Source of the DNA: Halosimplex aquaticum
Lineage (GTDB): Archaea; Halobacteriota; Halobacteria; Halobacteriales; Haloarculaceae
NCBI RefSeq assembly: GCF_028747785.1
Contig: NZ_CP118158.1
Coordinates: 2,046,001 to 2,110,000 of the forward strand
Direction of reading: 5' to 3'
DNA: 64,000 nucleotides
The notes under the pieces were generated by a model. The model was not told the origin of the DNA and did not search any database. It worked only from the letters and a program-made list of their open reading frames with translations. Of this stretch, positions 36,297-46,656 are shown piece after piece; position 1 is the stretch's first letter; each line of letters starts with the position of its first letter. Made by a program: the position numbers and the translations under genes.

Positions 36297-37553
36297 ATGG
36301 CTGCACTAGCGAAACTCTGGGACCTGCGTGACGAGCGCCCGCTGTTCGTCGCTCTCTGTCTCGTCACCATCGTCCTGTTGGTCCTGTACCCGTTCGTCGA
36401 CTGGTGGCTTCGGTCGATCGAAGTCGCGGGAGCGTATCGGTATCACGACTTCGGCGCCTTCCGCGCGGCCGTCGAGCGGTGGCACGCCGGCGAGGCGCTG
36501 TACCAGCGGGCCGAAGACGGCGGGTTTCACGGGTCGTACCTCTATCCGCCGGTCGTGCTCCCCCTGTTTCTGCCCTTCGAAGGACTGGACCATCGGGCCG
36601 CCGGCCAGACGTGGGCACTCCTCTCGGTGGTCGGGCTGTGGCTCGCGCTGCAGTTGGTCGTGCGTTCGGTCGGTGGCCGCTTGCAGTCGTGGGAGCGAGT
36701 CGGTCTCCTGTGGCTGCTCGCCGGGTTCCATCCGCTGCTGTTCGCGCTGAAGCTCGGCCAACTGGCGCCGTTCATGGCCGCGCTGCTGTGCGTGGCCCTC
36801 GTCGCTCTCGCGAACACGGGCGAGCACAGCCGAGCGTTCCAGTACCTGAGCGGGGCGGTCACCGCGGTCGTCGGGGTGATCAAATTCGCGTACGCCCCCG
36901 TCGGTGCGCATCTCCTCGCGGACTGGCGCCGATTCGTCGGCGCGATCGGCGCCGGCGTCGCGCTCGCCGTGATTTCGCTCCTGTGGTTCGGCGTGGACGT
37001 CCACCGCACGTACCTCGAGGTGCTGCTGTGGGGCGTCGGTCAGGGGTCGGGAAGCCGCCCGCCCACGTTGTGGCTTCCGGGGTACTACAAGCCGCTCCAC
37101 TGGCTGCCTGCCGCGCAGTGGATCCGCATCGCGGTCAGCCTGCTCGTCGCCGGCTACGCGCTCCTGGCGCCTCGGAGTGCCCACCCGCTCGCGTTCGCCG
37201 TCGGAGTGGCCGCGTTCCCGCTGCTCACGCCGCTGGCGTACACGTACTACTTCGTCCCGCTCTTGCCCGCGATCGTCGTACTGCTCGCCGGCGAACTGGA
37301 GCGGGACGGGTATCCGGCGGTCCCGGTCGCCGGGCTCTTGCTGCTGCACCTACACGCGTTCGGCCTCAAGTTCGCGGTCGACTGGCTCCCGCAGTTGTTC
37401 CCCCCGTTCGAGTTGCTCGCTCCGTACTGGGTGCTCCAACCGGGGCTGTGGGGGAACCTGCTCGTGTTCGGGCTCGCGTTCGTCCGACTGCGCGAGGCGG
37501 CGACGCGGCCCCTATGGCTCGAACGCAGGTGGGGACAGGTCGCCAAGGACTGA
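36297..37553 (+). CDS. Polytopic membrane protein, GT87 glycosyltransferase-like
   Basis: A 418-residue protein with about ten hydrophobic spans. The first extracytoplasmic loop has YRYHDFGAFRAAVERWHAGEALYQ, the typical Asp-Phe region of the GT87/DUF2029 mannosyltransferase-like family, and SYLYPPVVLPLFLPF follows. Enzymes of this fold use polyprenyl-phosphate sugars as donors on the outer membrane face. The exact donor is unknown. A ttagaatcctaa motif lies 20 bases before the start and may be part of the promoter. Confidence 0.78.
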   Translation: MAALAKLWDLRDERPLFVALCLVTIVLLVLYPFVDWWLRSIEVAGAYRYHDFGAFRAAVERWHAGEALYQRAEDGGFHGSYLYPPVVLPLFLPFEGLDHRAAGQTWALLSVVGLWLALQLVVRSVGGRLQSWERVGLLWLLAGFHPLLFALKLGQLAPFMAALLCVALVALANTGEHSRAFQYLSGAVTAVVGVIKFAYAPVGAHLLADWRRFVGAIGAGVALAVISLLWFGVDVHRTYLEVLLWGVGQGSGSRPPTLWLPGYYKPLHWLPAAQWIRIAVSLLVAGYALLAPRSAHPLAFAVGVAAFPLLTPLAYTYYFVPLLPAIVVLLAGELERDGYPAVPVAGLLLLHLHAFGLKFAVDWLPQLFPPFELLAPYWVLQPGLWGNLLVFGLAFVRLREAATRPLWLERRWGQVAKD

Positions 37554-37619
37554 GCGGGAGGGGCCACACGCGACCGGGACACCCCTATCCTTTTCCACGC
37601 ACCCGGCGAACGCGGGGGC

Positions 37620-38696
37620 ATGGCGGATCTCCTCGTCTACGGCTCCTACGGGTTCACGGGGTCGCTGATAGTCGACGAAGCGCTCGACCGCGGCCTGGAC
37701 GTGATCGTCGCCGGCCGCGACCGCAACGCCGTCGAGAACCAGGCGATCAGACAGAAGTGCGACGAACGGGTCTTCTCGCTGGACGAGCCGCGACTGGTAG
37801 ACCACGCGCTGGAGGAGGTCGAGGCGGTCCTCCACTGCGCGGGCCCGTTCGCAGACACCGCCGAACCGATGGTCGAGGGGTGTCTCCGGACCGGGACGCA
37901 CTACCTCGACATCACCGGGGAGATCGAGGTGTTCGAGCGGCTGGCGGGGTACGACGACGAGGCCGCGGAAGCGGGCGTGATGGTCCTGCCCGGCGTCGGG
38001 TTCGACGTGGTGCCCACGGACTGTCTGGCGGCCCACCTCGCCGAGCGCGTGCCCGACGCAGACCGGATCGCCCTGGGGTTCGAGGCCTCCGGCGGGATCT
38101 CCCCGGGCACCGCGAAGACGGCTATCCGCGGACTCGGCGACGGCGGCGCGGTCCGGCGGAACGGGCGCATCGAGGTGGTACCAATCGGGATCGACACTCG
38201 CCGGATCGACTTCGGCCGAGGCGAACGCACCGCGATGGCGATCCCCTGGGGCGACGTGTCGACCGCCTACCACACGACCGGGATCGAGACCGTCGCCGTC
38301 TACACCGCCGTCCCCTCGTGGGTCCCTCGTGCGGCCCGTCTCGGCAAACTGTTCGGCCCGCTCGCCGGTTCCGGCCCGGTGCAGTCGCTGCTCGAATCGC
38401 TGGTCGACGCCCGGGTCGACGGTCCGGACGAGTGCGAGCGAAGAGACGGCCGGAGCTACGTCTGGGGCGAGGCCGAGACGGCCGACGGCGATCGGGCGGT
38501 CTCGCGGCTCGTCGCGCCCGAGACCTACCGCCTGACGAAGCTCACGGCGGTCGAGATCGCGGAGCGCGTCGTCGGTGGCGACGCGCCCGAAGGGTTCCAG
38601 ACGCCAGCTGGAGCGTACGGGCCGGACCTGATCCTCGATATCGAGGGCGTCGAGCGGACCGACGACCCCGTCGAGACCGTCCAGAAGTCGGTCTGA
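37620..38696 (+). CDS. Saccharopine dehydrogenase-like / trans-acting enoyl reductase family protein
   Basis: A 358-residue NAD(P)-binding protein. It begins MADLLVYGSYGFTGSLIVDE, where the Rossmann loop is GSYGFTG, and has VLHCAGPFADTAEPMVEGCL and THYLDITGEIEVFE as in the SCCPDH and trans-acting enoyl reductase families. The substrate is unknown; in mycobacteria a relative reduces lipid intermediates. It is in line with the GT87-like gene but separated by 66 bases. A spot of TATA-like sequence (ctatcctttt) lies upstream. Confidence 0.8.
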   Translation: MADLLVYGSYGFTGSLIVDEALDRGLDVIVAGRDRNAVENQAIRQKCDERVFSLDEPRLVDHALEEVEAVLHCAGPFADTAEPMVEGCLRTGTHYLDITGEIEVFERLAGYDDEAAEAGVMVLPGVGFDVVPTDCLAAHLAERVPDADRIALGFEASGGISPGTAKTAIRGLGDGGAVRRNGRIEVVPIGIDTRRIDFGRGERTAMAIPWGDVSTAYHTTGIETVAVYTAVPSWVPRAARLGKLFGPLAGSGPVQSLLESLVDARVDGPDECERRDGRSYVWGEAETADGDRAVSRLVAPETYRLTKLTAVEIAERVVGGDAPEGFQTPAGAYGPDLILDIEGVERTDDPVETVQKSV

Positions 38697-38705
38697 CCGG
38701 CCGAA

Positions 38706-39668
38706 CTACTCGTCGCGTTCTTCGCGTTCGACGGTTTCTGCGTCGGGACGCTCTCGTTCGTCGTTCTCGTCGTAGTGCTCGCGCTCGACGCGCTCGTCGT
38801 ACAGCCGCGCGAGGAGCTTGGTCATCGGGCCGATGCCCACGTCGATGCCGTCGACGCTCTCGATCGGGCGGATCTCCCAGGTGGAGTTGGTCAGGAACGC
38901 CTCGTCGGCGTCCCGCAGGTCGTCGACCGCGTACCGACTCGTCCGCACGGAGAACCCCTCGCTCTCGGCGAGGTCCATCACGACCGAGCGGGTGACTCCG
39001 GGTAGGATCGGGAGGTCGGCGCTCGGCGTCTTCAGGACGCCCTCGTCGACGAAGAAGCAGTTGCTCGTCGCGCCCTCGGCGAGGTAGCCGTCGGTGGTCC
39101 GCATCACGGCCTCGTCGGCGGCGAACTCGTCGGTCGCCGCCCGCCGGAGTTCGATGCGGGCGAGGATCCCCGGCAGGTAGTTGTGCGTCTTCGCGTCGGC
39201 CGGGAACGACTCGTCTGGCGGCCGCCGGGTCCGAACGGTCTGGACCGTCGCCGGGCCGTCCCAGACCGGGTCGCCGTCGACGCCGCCGCGGCCGAGCGGC
39301 GAGACGTAAACGACGACCGTCGGGTCCACGTCGGGGCCGGGCGTGAGCTTCCCGGGCTGGACGCCCCGCGTGACCGAGACCTTCAGGTACGCGTCCGCGA
39401 GGTCGTTCGCGGCGAGGGTCTCGTCGACCCGCTCGCGCAGGTCGTCGGGAACGGCGTCGCCGAATCCCAGCGTCTCGGCCGTCCGCCGGAGGCGGTCGCG
39501 GTGGGCGTCCCACTCGAAGGGCGTCCCGCCGTAGACCCGCAGCGTCTCGAAGGCGCCGTCGCCGTACATGAACCCGCGGTCCCGGACGGAGACGGTCGCC
39601 TCGCTCGCGGGGACGAGGTCGCCGTTCACGTGGTAGGTCAGCTCTGCGCCGTCTCGCTCGCCGCTCAC
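38706..39668 (-). CDS. pabC: Aminodeoxychorismate lyase (class IV PLP enzyme)
   Basis: A 320-residue branched-chain aminotransferase-fold protein. The PLP lysine is K160 in PADAKTHNYLPGILAR, and the N-terminal VSVRDRGFMYGDGAFETLRV is diagnostic. TNSTWEIRPI near the C-terminus is typical of 4-amino-4-deoxychorismate lyases. Overlapping pabA by 4 bases (ATGA), it is the last gene of pabB-pabA-pabC, so it likely releases p-aminobenzoate for folate-type cofactors. A branched-chain aminotransferase is the alternative, made less likely by the operon. Confidence 0.88.
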   Translation of the reverse strand: MSGERDGAELTYHVNGDLVPASEATVSVRDRGFMYGDGAFETLRVYGGTPFEWDAHRDRLRRTAETLGFGDAVPDDLRERVDETLAANDLADAYLKVSVTRGVQPGKLTPGPDVDPTVVVYVSPLGRGGVDGDPVWDGPATVQTVRTRRPPDESFPADAKTHNYLPGILARIELRRAATDEFAADEAVMRTTDGYLAEGATSNCFFVDEGVLKTPSADLPILPGVTRSVVMDLAESEGFSVRTSRYAVDDLRDADEAFLTNSTWEIRPIESVDGIDVGIGPMTKLLARLYDERVEREHYDENDERERPDAETVEREERDE

Positions 39669-40429
39669 AGCGATCCCTCCAGCGCCGCGCGACAGAAGCT
39701 CTCGATCATCTGTTTCCCGTGTTCGGTGAGGATGCTCTCGGGGTGGAACTGGACGCCGACGTGGGGCCGGTCGTCGTGGCGGACGCCCATCACGACGCCG
39801 GCCTCACCGTCGGACTCGCTCCGCTCGTCCGACGAGCCTCCGGTCGCTTCGCTCCCGGAGACGTCCTCCGTGCGGGCGGTCTCGGTCAGGCAGTCGGGCA
39901 GGTCCGCGCGCTCGACGGCGAGCGAGTGGTACCGACCGACCTCCAGGCGGTCGGGCAGGTTCGCGAAAATGCCGCGGCCGTCGTGTCCGACCGTCGAGGG
40001 CTTGCCGTGGACGACGGCCTCGGCGCGGCGGACCGGCGCGCCGTTGACCGCACAGAGCGCCTGGTGGCCGAGACAGACCCCGAGCGTCGGGTAGTCGAGG
40101 TCGCTGAAGATCGGCATCGAGACGCCCGCCTCCTCGGGCGTGCCCGGGCCGGGGGAGACGACGATAGCGTCGGGGTCAAGTTCGCGGATCCCGGCCACGT
40201 CGATCGCGTCGTTGCGGCGGACGACGACCTCGCCGTCGGCGACCTCGGGGAGCCAGTCGGCGGTCGTGACGACCTCGCCCAGGTACTGGACGAGGTTGTA
40301 TGCGAACGAGTCGTAGTTGTCGACGACGAGGACGGTCATCTCTTCCACGGTGTCGACGGCGGTCGCGTCTGCGGCGAGTCGGTCCTCGGAGGCCCCGGCT
40401 GCGGCGTCCGGCGCGGAGGGGTCAGTCAT
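39665..40429 (-). CDS. pabA: Aminodeoxychorismate synthase, glutamine amidotransferase component
   Basis: A 254-residue class I glutamine amidotransferase. The nucleophile is Cys in [10 protein letters not shown], and the second triad member is in [12 protein letters not shown] 30-residue low-complexity leader precedes [18 protein letters not shown], which may instead be the true start (at 40339). An Asp/Ser/Glu-rich insert sits before [10 protein letters not shown]. It delivers ammonia to PabB. It overlaps pabB by 8 bases at its 5' end. A TrpG role is possible, but the pabC partner favours PabA. Confidence 0.88.
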   Translation of the reverse strand: MTDPSAPDAAAGASEDRLAADATAVDTVEEMTVLVVDNYDSFAYNLVQYLGEVVTTADWLPEVADGEVVVRRNDAIDVAGIRELDPDAIVVSPGPGTPEEAGVSMPIFSDLDYPTLGVCLGHQALCAVNGAPVRRAEAVVHGKPSTVGHDGRGIFANLPDRLEVGRYHSLAVERADLPDCLTETARTEDVSGSEATGGSSDERSESDGEAGVVMGVRHDDRPHVGVQFHPESILTEHGKQMIESFCRAALEGSL

Positions 40430-41933
40430 GGTCCTCCACGGTGAACGCCGCGCGGTCGCCGAGCGCCTCGTCGACGGCGGTGACGAGCGCGCGGCCCTTG
40501 TCCAGCGTCTCCTCGTACTCGCGGTCGGGGACCGAGTCGTGGACGACGCCGGCCCCCACGCGGAGGTGGTACTCCTCGCCGTAGCGGACGAGCGTCCGGA
40601 TCACGATGTTGAGCGTCGCCCGCCCGTCGAACCCGAAGATGCCGATGCTGCCGGTGTAGGGCCCCCGACGGGTCGACTCGACCTCGTCGATGATCTCCAT
40701 GGTCCTGGGTTTCGGCGCGCCGGTGATCGTGCCGCCGGGGAACACGGCGGCGACGGCGTCCCCGAGGTCGAACTCGGGCCGGAGGCGGCCCTCGACGAGC
40801 GAGACGAGGTGCATCACCTCGGAGTAGCGGTCGACGCGGCGGTACTCGCTGACCTCGACGCTGCCGTACTCGCTGACCTTCCCGAGGTCGTTGCGTTCGA
40901 GGTCGACCAGCATCGCGTGCTCGGCGCGCTCTTTCTCGTCGGCTGTGAGGTCCTCCGCGAGGAACTCGTCCTCCTCGGGCGTGTCCCCGCGCGGGCGCGT
41001 CCCGGCGATGGGTTCGGTGACGAGGCGGTCACCGTCCCGGTGGAGCAGGAGTTCCGGGCTCGCGCTCACCAGGTCGACGCCGGGGAACTCCAGGAGCGCG
41101 GAGTACGGCGCCGGGTTCACGGTCCGGAGCGCGTCGAAGGCCGCGACGGGGTGGACGGCCGCCGGTGCGGTGAGTCGCTGGGAGACGTTCGCCTGGAACG
41201 TGTCGCCGTCGCGGATGTACTCCTTGACGCGGCGGACGCGGTCCGCGAACGCCGCCCGGCCGCAGTCGCTCTCGAACTCGGCCTGGTCGGTCGCCACGGG
41301 CGGGTCGCCGACCGCGGGGTCGCCCTCGACAGCGGCACGGGCGAGTTCGAGAGCGCGGTCGCGGCCGTACTCGTAGGCCGCTTCCGGTTCGAGTGCGTCG
41401 GGCGCGTCGCCGCCGACGGGCGGACAGGCGGTGATCCGGAGCGTCGTCTCGCCGTCGGTCGGTTCTTCCCAGGCGGCGAGGCAGTCGTAGACCCCGATCT
41501 GGAGGCGCGGCAGCTCTCGGTCGCGGTCGGAACTCGCGGGTAAGTCTTCGAGTTCGCGGGCCACGTCGTAGGAGAGCCAGCCGACGGCGCCGCAGGGGTA
41601 GGGCACGTCGCAGTCGCCGCGGGCGAGCGACTCCCGGTCGAGCCGGTCGACGAGCGCGGCGATGCTCGGCGATTCGCCGCTCGGTGCGTCAGGAACGTCG
41701 TCGGGTTCGACCGACAGCCGGTCGACGGGGTCGACGCCGAAGTAGCCCCAGCCGGACTGCCCGCCGGTGGTTTCGAGGTGGAAGCCGCCGGCGCCGTCGC
41801 GGGCGCGGCGGTAGGCGTCGAACGGGTCGGCCACGGGGACGCGGACCTCGACGGGGACGCGAGCGCCCCTCGGCCCCGCCGCCGCGGCGCGCTCGAACGC
41901 CTCCCTGTCGGTGACGATCCGTGGCTCGGTCAT
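40422..41933 (-). CDS. pabB: Aminodeoxychorismate synthase component I
   Basis: A 503-residue chorismate-binding enzyme from ATG 41933 ([16 protein letters not shown]). The catalytic half carries [27 protein letters not shown] and [18 protein letters not shown], then [16 protein letters not shown]. It aminates chorismate together with PabA. It heads the pabB-pabA-pabC operon. TrpE has the same fold; the pabC gene in the operon is the reason for the PabB call. Confidence 0.9.
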   Translation of the reverse strand: MTEPRIVTDREAFERAAAAGPRGARVPVEVRVPVADPFDAYRRARDGAGGFHLETTGGQSGWGYFGVDPVDRLSVEPDDVPDAPSGESPSIAALVDRLDRESLARGDCDVPYPCGAVGWLSYDVARELEDLPASSDRDRELPRLQIGVYDCLAAWEEPTDGETTLRITACPPVGGDAPDALEPEAAYEYGRDRALELARAAVEGDPAVGDPPVATDQAEFESDCGRAAFADRVRRVKEYIRDGDTFQANVSQRLTAPAAVHPVAAFDALRTVNPAPYSALLEFPGVDLVSASPELLLHRDGDRLVTEPIAGTRPRGDTPEEDEFLAEDLTADEKERAEHAMLVDLERNDLGKVSEYGSVEVSEYRRVDRYSEVMHLVSLVEGRLRPEFDLGDAVAAVFPGGTITGAPKPRTMEIIDEVESTRRGPYTGSIGIFGFDGRATLNIVIRTLVRYGEEYHLRVGAGVVHDSVPDREYEETLDKGRALVTAVDEALGDRAAFTVEDHD

Positions 41934-42002
41934 CGGCTGGACAGAACAGGGCGGAGAGTAACCGTTTTGCGGTCGACGCAAGCGACGGAGGGCTCGACCG
42001 CG

Positions 42003-42653
42003 TCAGTAGAGCTTCGCCTGCTCGACCCAGTTCTCGACGCGCGACTCGGCGATGTCGGTCTCCTCCGCGATCTCGGCTGGATCGGCGGCGGCGAGTCCGC
42101 CGACCCCCTCGACGCCGGCGGAGCGGAGCCGCTCGGCGTACGTCGGCCCGATCCCCTTGATGTCCTCGAGTTCGGCGTCCGGCGCCGGCTCCTCCGGGTC
42201 GGGCGCGGCCTCGTCCGTCTCGCTGCTCTCGTCGGCCTCGTCCGCGTCCTCCGCGGACGCGTCGTCCGGTTCGGCCCCCTCGGCCCCCTCGGTTGATTCG
42301 GTCGATTCGGCCTCTTCGATCGGTTCGGCGGCCTCGTCGTCCCCCTCGCCGTCGGCACTACCGGCGTCGACGTCCGATTCCGTCTCGGTCTCCGGTTCGG
42401 TCTCCGTGTCGGGTTCGGTTTCGGCGGCCGACTCGGCGTCGGTCGTCGACTCGACGTCGGCCGTCGGACCGGCGTCGCCGGCGGTGTCGGTCCCCTTGAC
42501 GGCGTCTTCGCTGGCGGTCGCGGGTTCGTGCTCGACGGTCACGTCGACGCCGTCGCCCGGCGACGGGCCGTCTGTGGAGGACGGTGCAGACTGAGAACTC
42601 GACGCAGAAGTGCCCAGCCCGAGTGCAGATTTGATACGCTCGATAAGCCCCAT
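42003..42653 (-). CDS. Helix-hairpin-helix protein with acidic low-complexity region
   Basis: A 216-residue protein from ATG 42653 (MGLIERIKSALGLG). The N-terminal amphipathic helix is followed by 130 residues of Asp/Glu/Ser/Thr repeats, then a helix-hairpin-helix domain (LEDIKGIGPTYAERLRSAGV, with GLAAADPAEIAEET). The last part is found in DNA-binding HHH5 domains such as that of RNA polymerase alpha-like or topoisomerase-associated proteins. It may bind DNA; the acidic middle is probably disordered. It lies between pabB and aroE on the same strand, each with its own gap. Confidence 0.8.
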   Translation of the reverse strand: MGLIERIKSALGLGTSASSSQSAPSSTDGPSPGDGVDVTVEHEPATASEDAVKGTDTAGDAGPTADVESTTDAESAAETEPDTETEPETETESDVDAGSADGEGDDEAAEPIEEAESTESTEGAEGAEPDDASAEDADEADESSETDEAAPDPEEPAPDAELEDIKGIGPTYAERLRSAGVEGVGGLAAADPAEIAEETDIAESRVENWVEQAKLY

Positions 42654-42751
42654 GGCTGGCAATAGCGTACCCCATCACTTAACCTCTTTCTGCGCTCCCG
42701 GCGAGGATGGGACCAGCCAGCGACCCTCCGTCGGGTGGGATCCGGTCCGAT

Positions 42752-43549
42752 TCAGAGCCGCGACCGGAGCGCGTCGTTCATCTCCTCGACCGGCGCATCT
42801 CGGCCGGTCCAGCGCTCGAACGCCTCGACGCCCTGGTAGAGGAGCATCCAGGCGCCGTCGACCGTCGTGGCGCCCACCGCTTCGGCGTCCCGGAGGAGTC
42901 GCGTCTCCAGCGGCCGGTAGACCGCATCGAGGACGCCGAGATCCCCGTGCAGCGCCTCCGCGGGAACCGGCGTGGCGTCTTCCTCCATGCCGACGCTCGT
43001 CGCGTTGACCAGCACGTCCGCGTCCGCGAGCAGGTCCGCCAGCGAACCGAGGCCGTGGCCGGTCGCGTCGGGGACGTCGGCGGCCAGATCGTGGGCCTTC
43101 GACTCGGTGCGGTTGGCGATCCGGACCTCCATCCCCTCGTCGGCGAGGCCGAACGCGACCGCGCGTCCGGCGCCGCCTGCGCCGACGACGACGGCCGTCC
43201 CGGAGAGTGACACGTCGTGGGCGTGGAGCGCGCGCGTCGCGCCGACCGCGTCGGTGTTGTGGCCGGTCGGCGTCTCGCCGGAGAAGTCGACGGTGTTGAC
43301 CGCGCCGATGCGGCGGGCGAGGGAGTCGGGTTCGACCGCCGCGAGCACGTCCTGTTTGAACGGAATGGTGACGTTGAGGCCGGCGACGCCCAGGTCGGCG
43401 GCGCCCTCGACCGCGGCCGCGGCGCCGTCTCTCGGCGGTTCGAACGTGACGTAGCGGGCGTCGAGACCGAGCGCCTCGTAGCCCGCCTCGTGCATCGGCG
43501 GCGACAGCGAGTGGCCCACCGGGTTGCCGATGAGTCCGTAGACGTCCAT
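42752..43549 (-). CDS. aroE: Shikimate dehydrogenase
   Basis: A 265-residue enzyme of the shikimate pathway that reduces 3-dehydroshikimate. Catalytic Lys65 lies in [11 protein letters not shown] and Asp100 in GHNTDAVG. The NADP-binding loop is [16 protein letters not shown] with NRTESKA after the second strand. The substrate motif [13 protein letters not shown] is at residues 9-21. The next operon makes p-aminobenzoate from chorismate, the end product of this pathway, so the neighbourhood is metabolically coherent. It is divergent from the cation exchanger gene. Confidence 0.94.
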   Translation of the reverse strand: MDVYGLIGNPVGHSLSPPMHEAGYEALGLDARYVTFEPPRDGAAAAVEGAADLGVAGLNVTIPFKQDVLAAVEPDSLARRIGAVNTVDFSGETPTGHNTDAVGATRALHAHDVSLSGTAVVVGAGGAGRAVAFGLADEGMEVRIANRTESKAHDLAADVPDATGHGLGSLADLLADADVLVNATSVGMEEDATPVPAEALHGDLGVLDAVYRPLETRLLRDAEAVGATTVDGAWMLLYQGVEAFERWTGRDAPVEEMNDALRSRL

Positions 43550-43663
43550 ACCGGCCCCTGTGGGGCGGCCGACATAATCGATGCGTTCCGTCGGCTCCCG
43601 TCGGGACCCACCGGCGTCGATCATTCGCAACTATTTCATGCGGACACGGCGTGACACTCGGTA

Positions 43664-45076
43664 GTGAGCCGTCTCAGTCACCCACTGGTTCAGGTCGCGG
43701 CCGCACTGGCGCTCACCGCGGGCTGGGTCGCCGTCTTCTTCGGCGGCGGCGCGCTCCCGGTGATACCGACCTACGAGGAGTTAGGCGTCGTTCTGACCGT
43801 CGTCGTCAGCGGCGTCGCCGTCCTCGGCGCCTCGTTCCTGCTCGCGTGGGGCGCCGAGACGGCGGAGAAAGACGTCCCGCGGGCGTTCGCCATCGCCGTC
43901 CTCGCGGTGCTGGCGGTCGCCCCGGAGTACGCCGTCGACGCGCTCTACGCCTGGAACGCGGGCTCGGGCGGCGCGACCACCGCCGCGTGCGCCGACCTCT
44001 CGGCGGCCGCCGTCGAGGCCGGCGAGACGCAGCTCGCCCGCGCCTGCCACGACGCCAATCTCGCGGTCGCGAACATGACCGGCGCCAACCGCATCCTCAT
44101 CGGCATCGGCTGGGCCGGGATCGCCGTCTTCACGGTCTGGCGCGCCGCCAAGACCCACGACTCGGCCGTCCGGGACCGCGAGGGGTGGCTCTCGGACGCC
44201 GTCACGCTCGACCGCGCCATCGCGACAGAGGTGGCTTTCCTCTTCGCCGCGACGGTCTGGGCCTTCTTCGTGCCGCTCGGCGGCGGCATCGACGCGCTGG
44301 ACACGTTCCTGCTCGTCGGCCTCTACGTCACCTACATCGGGATCATCATCCGCGGCGACGTCGACGCCGAGGAGGAGCACGTCGGCGTCCCGAACTACTT
44401 CCAGCAGTGGTCGCTGCCCTGGCGGCCGATGGTCGTGCTCACGCTGTTCGCCTACTCCGGCACGATGATCTTCACCGCCGTCGAGCCGTTCGCCCACGGC
44501 CTGGAGACGATCGGCGTCGAGAACGGCATCCCCGAGTTCTTCATGATCCAGTGGATCGCGCCGCTGGCCAGCGAGTCGCCCGAGCTCATCGTCGTGGTCG
44601 TCCTCGTGAACAAGGCCCGGTCGACCGCCGGGTTCAACGCGCTCATCTCCTCGAAGCTCAACCAGTGGACGCTGCTCATCGGGACGCTCTCGGTCGTCTT
44701 CTCGCTGGCGTACGGGCAGTACGGCGTCCTCCCCTTCGACCAGAAGCAGGCCGCCGAGATCTGGATCACGGCCGCCCAGTCGTACTTCGCGCTGGCGATC
44801 CTCGTCAACTTCGAGATCAGCGTCCGCGAGGCGCTGACCATCTTCGTCCTGTTCATCTCGCAGGTGCTGCTGGAGTTCATCATCATCCGCGACATCGTGG
44901 CGCTCCCGCTGACGAGCTACGAACTCCTGCTCGTCTACGCGGCGGCGTACGCGCTCCTCGGGACGGCGCTGTTCGTCATCCGCCGCGAGGCGCTCAAGGA
45001 GATGCTCGGGCTGGCCGCCGACGCCGGCCGGACCGCCCTCGGCCGCGAACCGGTGCACCCGGAGTACGCCGACTGA
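43664..45076 (+). CDS. Sodium/calcium exchanger family protein
   Basis: A 470-residue membrane protein with about eleven spans, starting at GTG 43664 (MSRLSHPLVQ). Two alpha-repeat signatures are visible, VLAVAPEYAVDALYAW and LASESPELIVVVVLV; the acidic residues in these form the ion site of the CaCA superfamily. Between them lies a cytoplasmic loop with VGVPNYFQQWSLPWRP. It is likely a Ca2+/cation antiporter. The dtdA gene starts 1 base after its stop, so they form an operon. Confidence 0.88.
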   Translation: MSRLSHPLVQVAAALALTAGWVAVFFGGGALPVIPTYEELGVVLTVVVSGVAVLGASFLLAWGAETAEKDVPRAFAIAVLAVLAVAPEYAVDALYAWNAGSGGATTAACADLSAAAVEAGETQLARACHDANLAVANMTGANRILIGIGWAGIAVFTVWRAAKTHDSAVRDREGWLSDAVTLDRAIATEVAFLFAATVWAFFVPLGGGIDALDTFLLVGLYVTYIGIIIRGDVDAEEEHVGVPNYFQQWSLPWRPMVVLTLFAYSGTMIFTAVEPFAHGLETIGVENGIPEFFMIQWIAPLASESPELIVVVVLVNKARSTAGFNALISSKLNQWTLLIGTLSVVFSLAYGQYGVLPFDQKQAAEIWITAAQSYFALAILVNFEISVREALTIFVLFISQVLLEFIIIRDIVALPLTSYELLLVYAAAYALLGTALFVIRREALKEMLGLAADAGRTALGREPVHPEYAD

Positions 45077-45077
45077 G

Positions 45078-46478
45078 ATGCTCGCCGTCGTCGTCTCCCG
45101 GGCGGACTCCGCCTCCGTCCACGTCGGCGAGCGCCTGCGCGACCTCGCCGACTGGACCGAACACGCCGACGGGACCCGTCCCGACGCCGACGGGGGCGGG
45201 ACCGTCTTTCGGACGGACGCCGTCGAACTCCGCGAGTTCGACGACCTGCACCTGAACCTGGCGGACGCGGGCGACGCCTTCGGTCGGGTCGACGACGAGG
45301 AGACGGTCCGCGAGCCGGACCTGCTCGTCTTCGCCTCCCGACACGCCGGTGAGACGGACGAACTCCTGACCGCACACCCGACCGGTAACTTCGGACCCGC
45401 GGAGTACGGCGGGGAGACGGGTCACTTCGCGCGGACGTGTCCGAACGCCCACAGCCGCGTGGTAGAGGCGCTGGAATCGCACGCGCCGCCGGGCTACGAG
45501 GTCGGAATCGAGTGCACGCACCACGGTCCGACCGAGGTCGGCGTCCCCTCGATGTTCGTCGAGGTCGGCAGCGACGAACCGCAGTGGGACGACCCCGACG
45601 CCGCCGAGGCCGTCGCGCGGGCCATCCTATCGCTCCGCGAGGTCGCCCCCGATGCACCCACGGAGAACGGCAGACGGCGCCACCTCGTCGGCTTCGGCGG
45701 GGGTCACTACGCCCCCCGATTCGAGCGGATCGTCCGGGAGACCGACTGGGCGGTCGGCCACGTCGCGGCCGACTGGTGCCTCGACGCGATGGGCGACCCC
45801 GACGCCAACCGCGACGTGATACGGCGCGCGTTCGAAGCCAGCGCCGCCGACTACGCGGTCGTAGAGGGCGACCGACCGGGGCTCCGGGAGGTCGTCGCCG
45901 ACCTCGGCTACCGCGCCGTCGGCGAGACGTGGGTCCGTGAGACTTCGGGCGTCCCGCTCGCGCTGGTCGACGTCGTCGAGGAGCGACTGGCCGCTGTCGA
46001 CGAAGGCGTCCGATTCGGCGACAGTGCGGTCGGGTACGGACGGGACCCCGACCGCGGAGACCTCTCCGTGGTCGACCTCCCCGAGGAACTCGTGGCCGCC
46101 GCCGAGGGCGTCGACCCCGACGCGACGCGCGCTGCGGTCGAAGCGGCGACGGTCGCCTACGAGACGACCGAGGGCGGGACCCGACTCGGTCGCCGGGCCG
46201 TCGTCGACGCCGACCACGACGGGGACGCGCTCGTCGACGAACTCGCCGGCGTCCTCGGAGAGCGATACGACTCCGTCGAGCGGGAGGCCGGCACCGTCGT
46301 CGCCCGCGAGACGGCGTTCGACCCCGAGCGCGCCCGTACGCTCGGCATCCCGGACGGCCCGAAGTTCGGGAAACTCGCCGAGGGCGAAGCCGTCACCGTC
46401 GACGGCGACCGGATCGACCCCTCGGTCGTCCACGTCGACCGCGAGCATCGCTTCCCCGTCGGCGACCTTCTCTCGTAA
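45078..46478 (+). CDS. dtdA: D-aminoacyl-tRNA deacylase
   Basis: A 466-residue protein of the archaeal/plant GEK1 family that frees tRNA from D-amino acids. Diagnostic stretches are VFASRHAGETDELLTAHPTGN, IECTHHGPTEVGVPSMFVEV and RRRHLVGFGGGHYAPRF. The family core is about 280 residues; here a further 180-residue C-terminal region follows, as in other haloarchaea. The start is 1 base after the exchanger stop. It sits just before ftsZ1, an order that also occurs in other haloarchaeal genomes. Confidence 0.92.
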   Translation: MLAVVVSRADSASVHVGERLRDLADWTEHADGTRPDADGGGTVFRTDAVELREFDDLHLNLADAGDAFGRVDDEETVREPDLLVFASRHAGETDELLTAHPTGNFGPAEYGGETGHFARTCPNAHSRVVEALESHAPPGYEVGIECTHHGPTEVGVPSMFVEVGSDEPQWDDPDAAEAVARAILSLREVAPDAPTENGRRRHLVGFGGGHYAPRFERIVRETDWAVGHVAADWCLDAMGDPDANRDVIRRAFEASAADYAVVEGDRPGLREVVADLGYRAVGETWVRETSGVPLALVDVVEERLAAVDEGVRFGDSAVGYGRDPDRGDLSVVDLPEELVAAAEGVDPDATRAAVEAATVAYETTEGGTRLGRRAVVDADHDGDALVDELAGVLGERYDSVEREAGTVVARETAFDPERARTLGIPDGPKFGKLAEGEAVTVDGDRIDPSVVHVDREHRFPVGDLLS

Positions 46479-46656
46479 CTGACCGCTCGCGGGAGCGACA
46501 CCGTTGGGCCCACCGAGCGACGCCGATGCCGTCCCCCGAGCGACGGCGCCACGGAGCGCACGTCCGAGACGAGATGGTTCACCGTGTCGCGCGGATCCGC
46601 GCCCGCACTTCCCAGACTGCGCGCCGTCAGTAATCGCGACCATCCGGTACGTAGCT

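Noticed and set aside
40339..40429. Treating the 30-residue PabA leader as a separate domain
   Set aside because: It is low-complexity and may simply lie upstream of the true start at [12 protein letters not shown]; no signal sequence or domain is visible.
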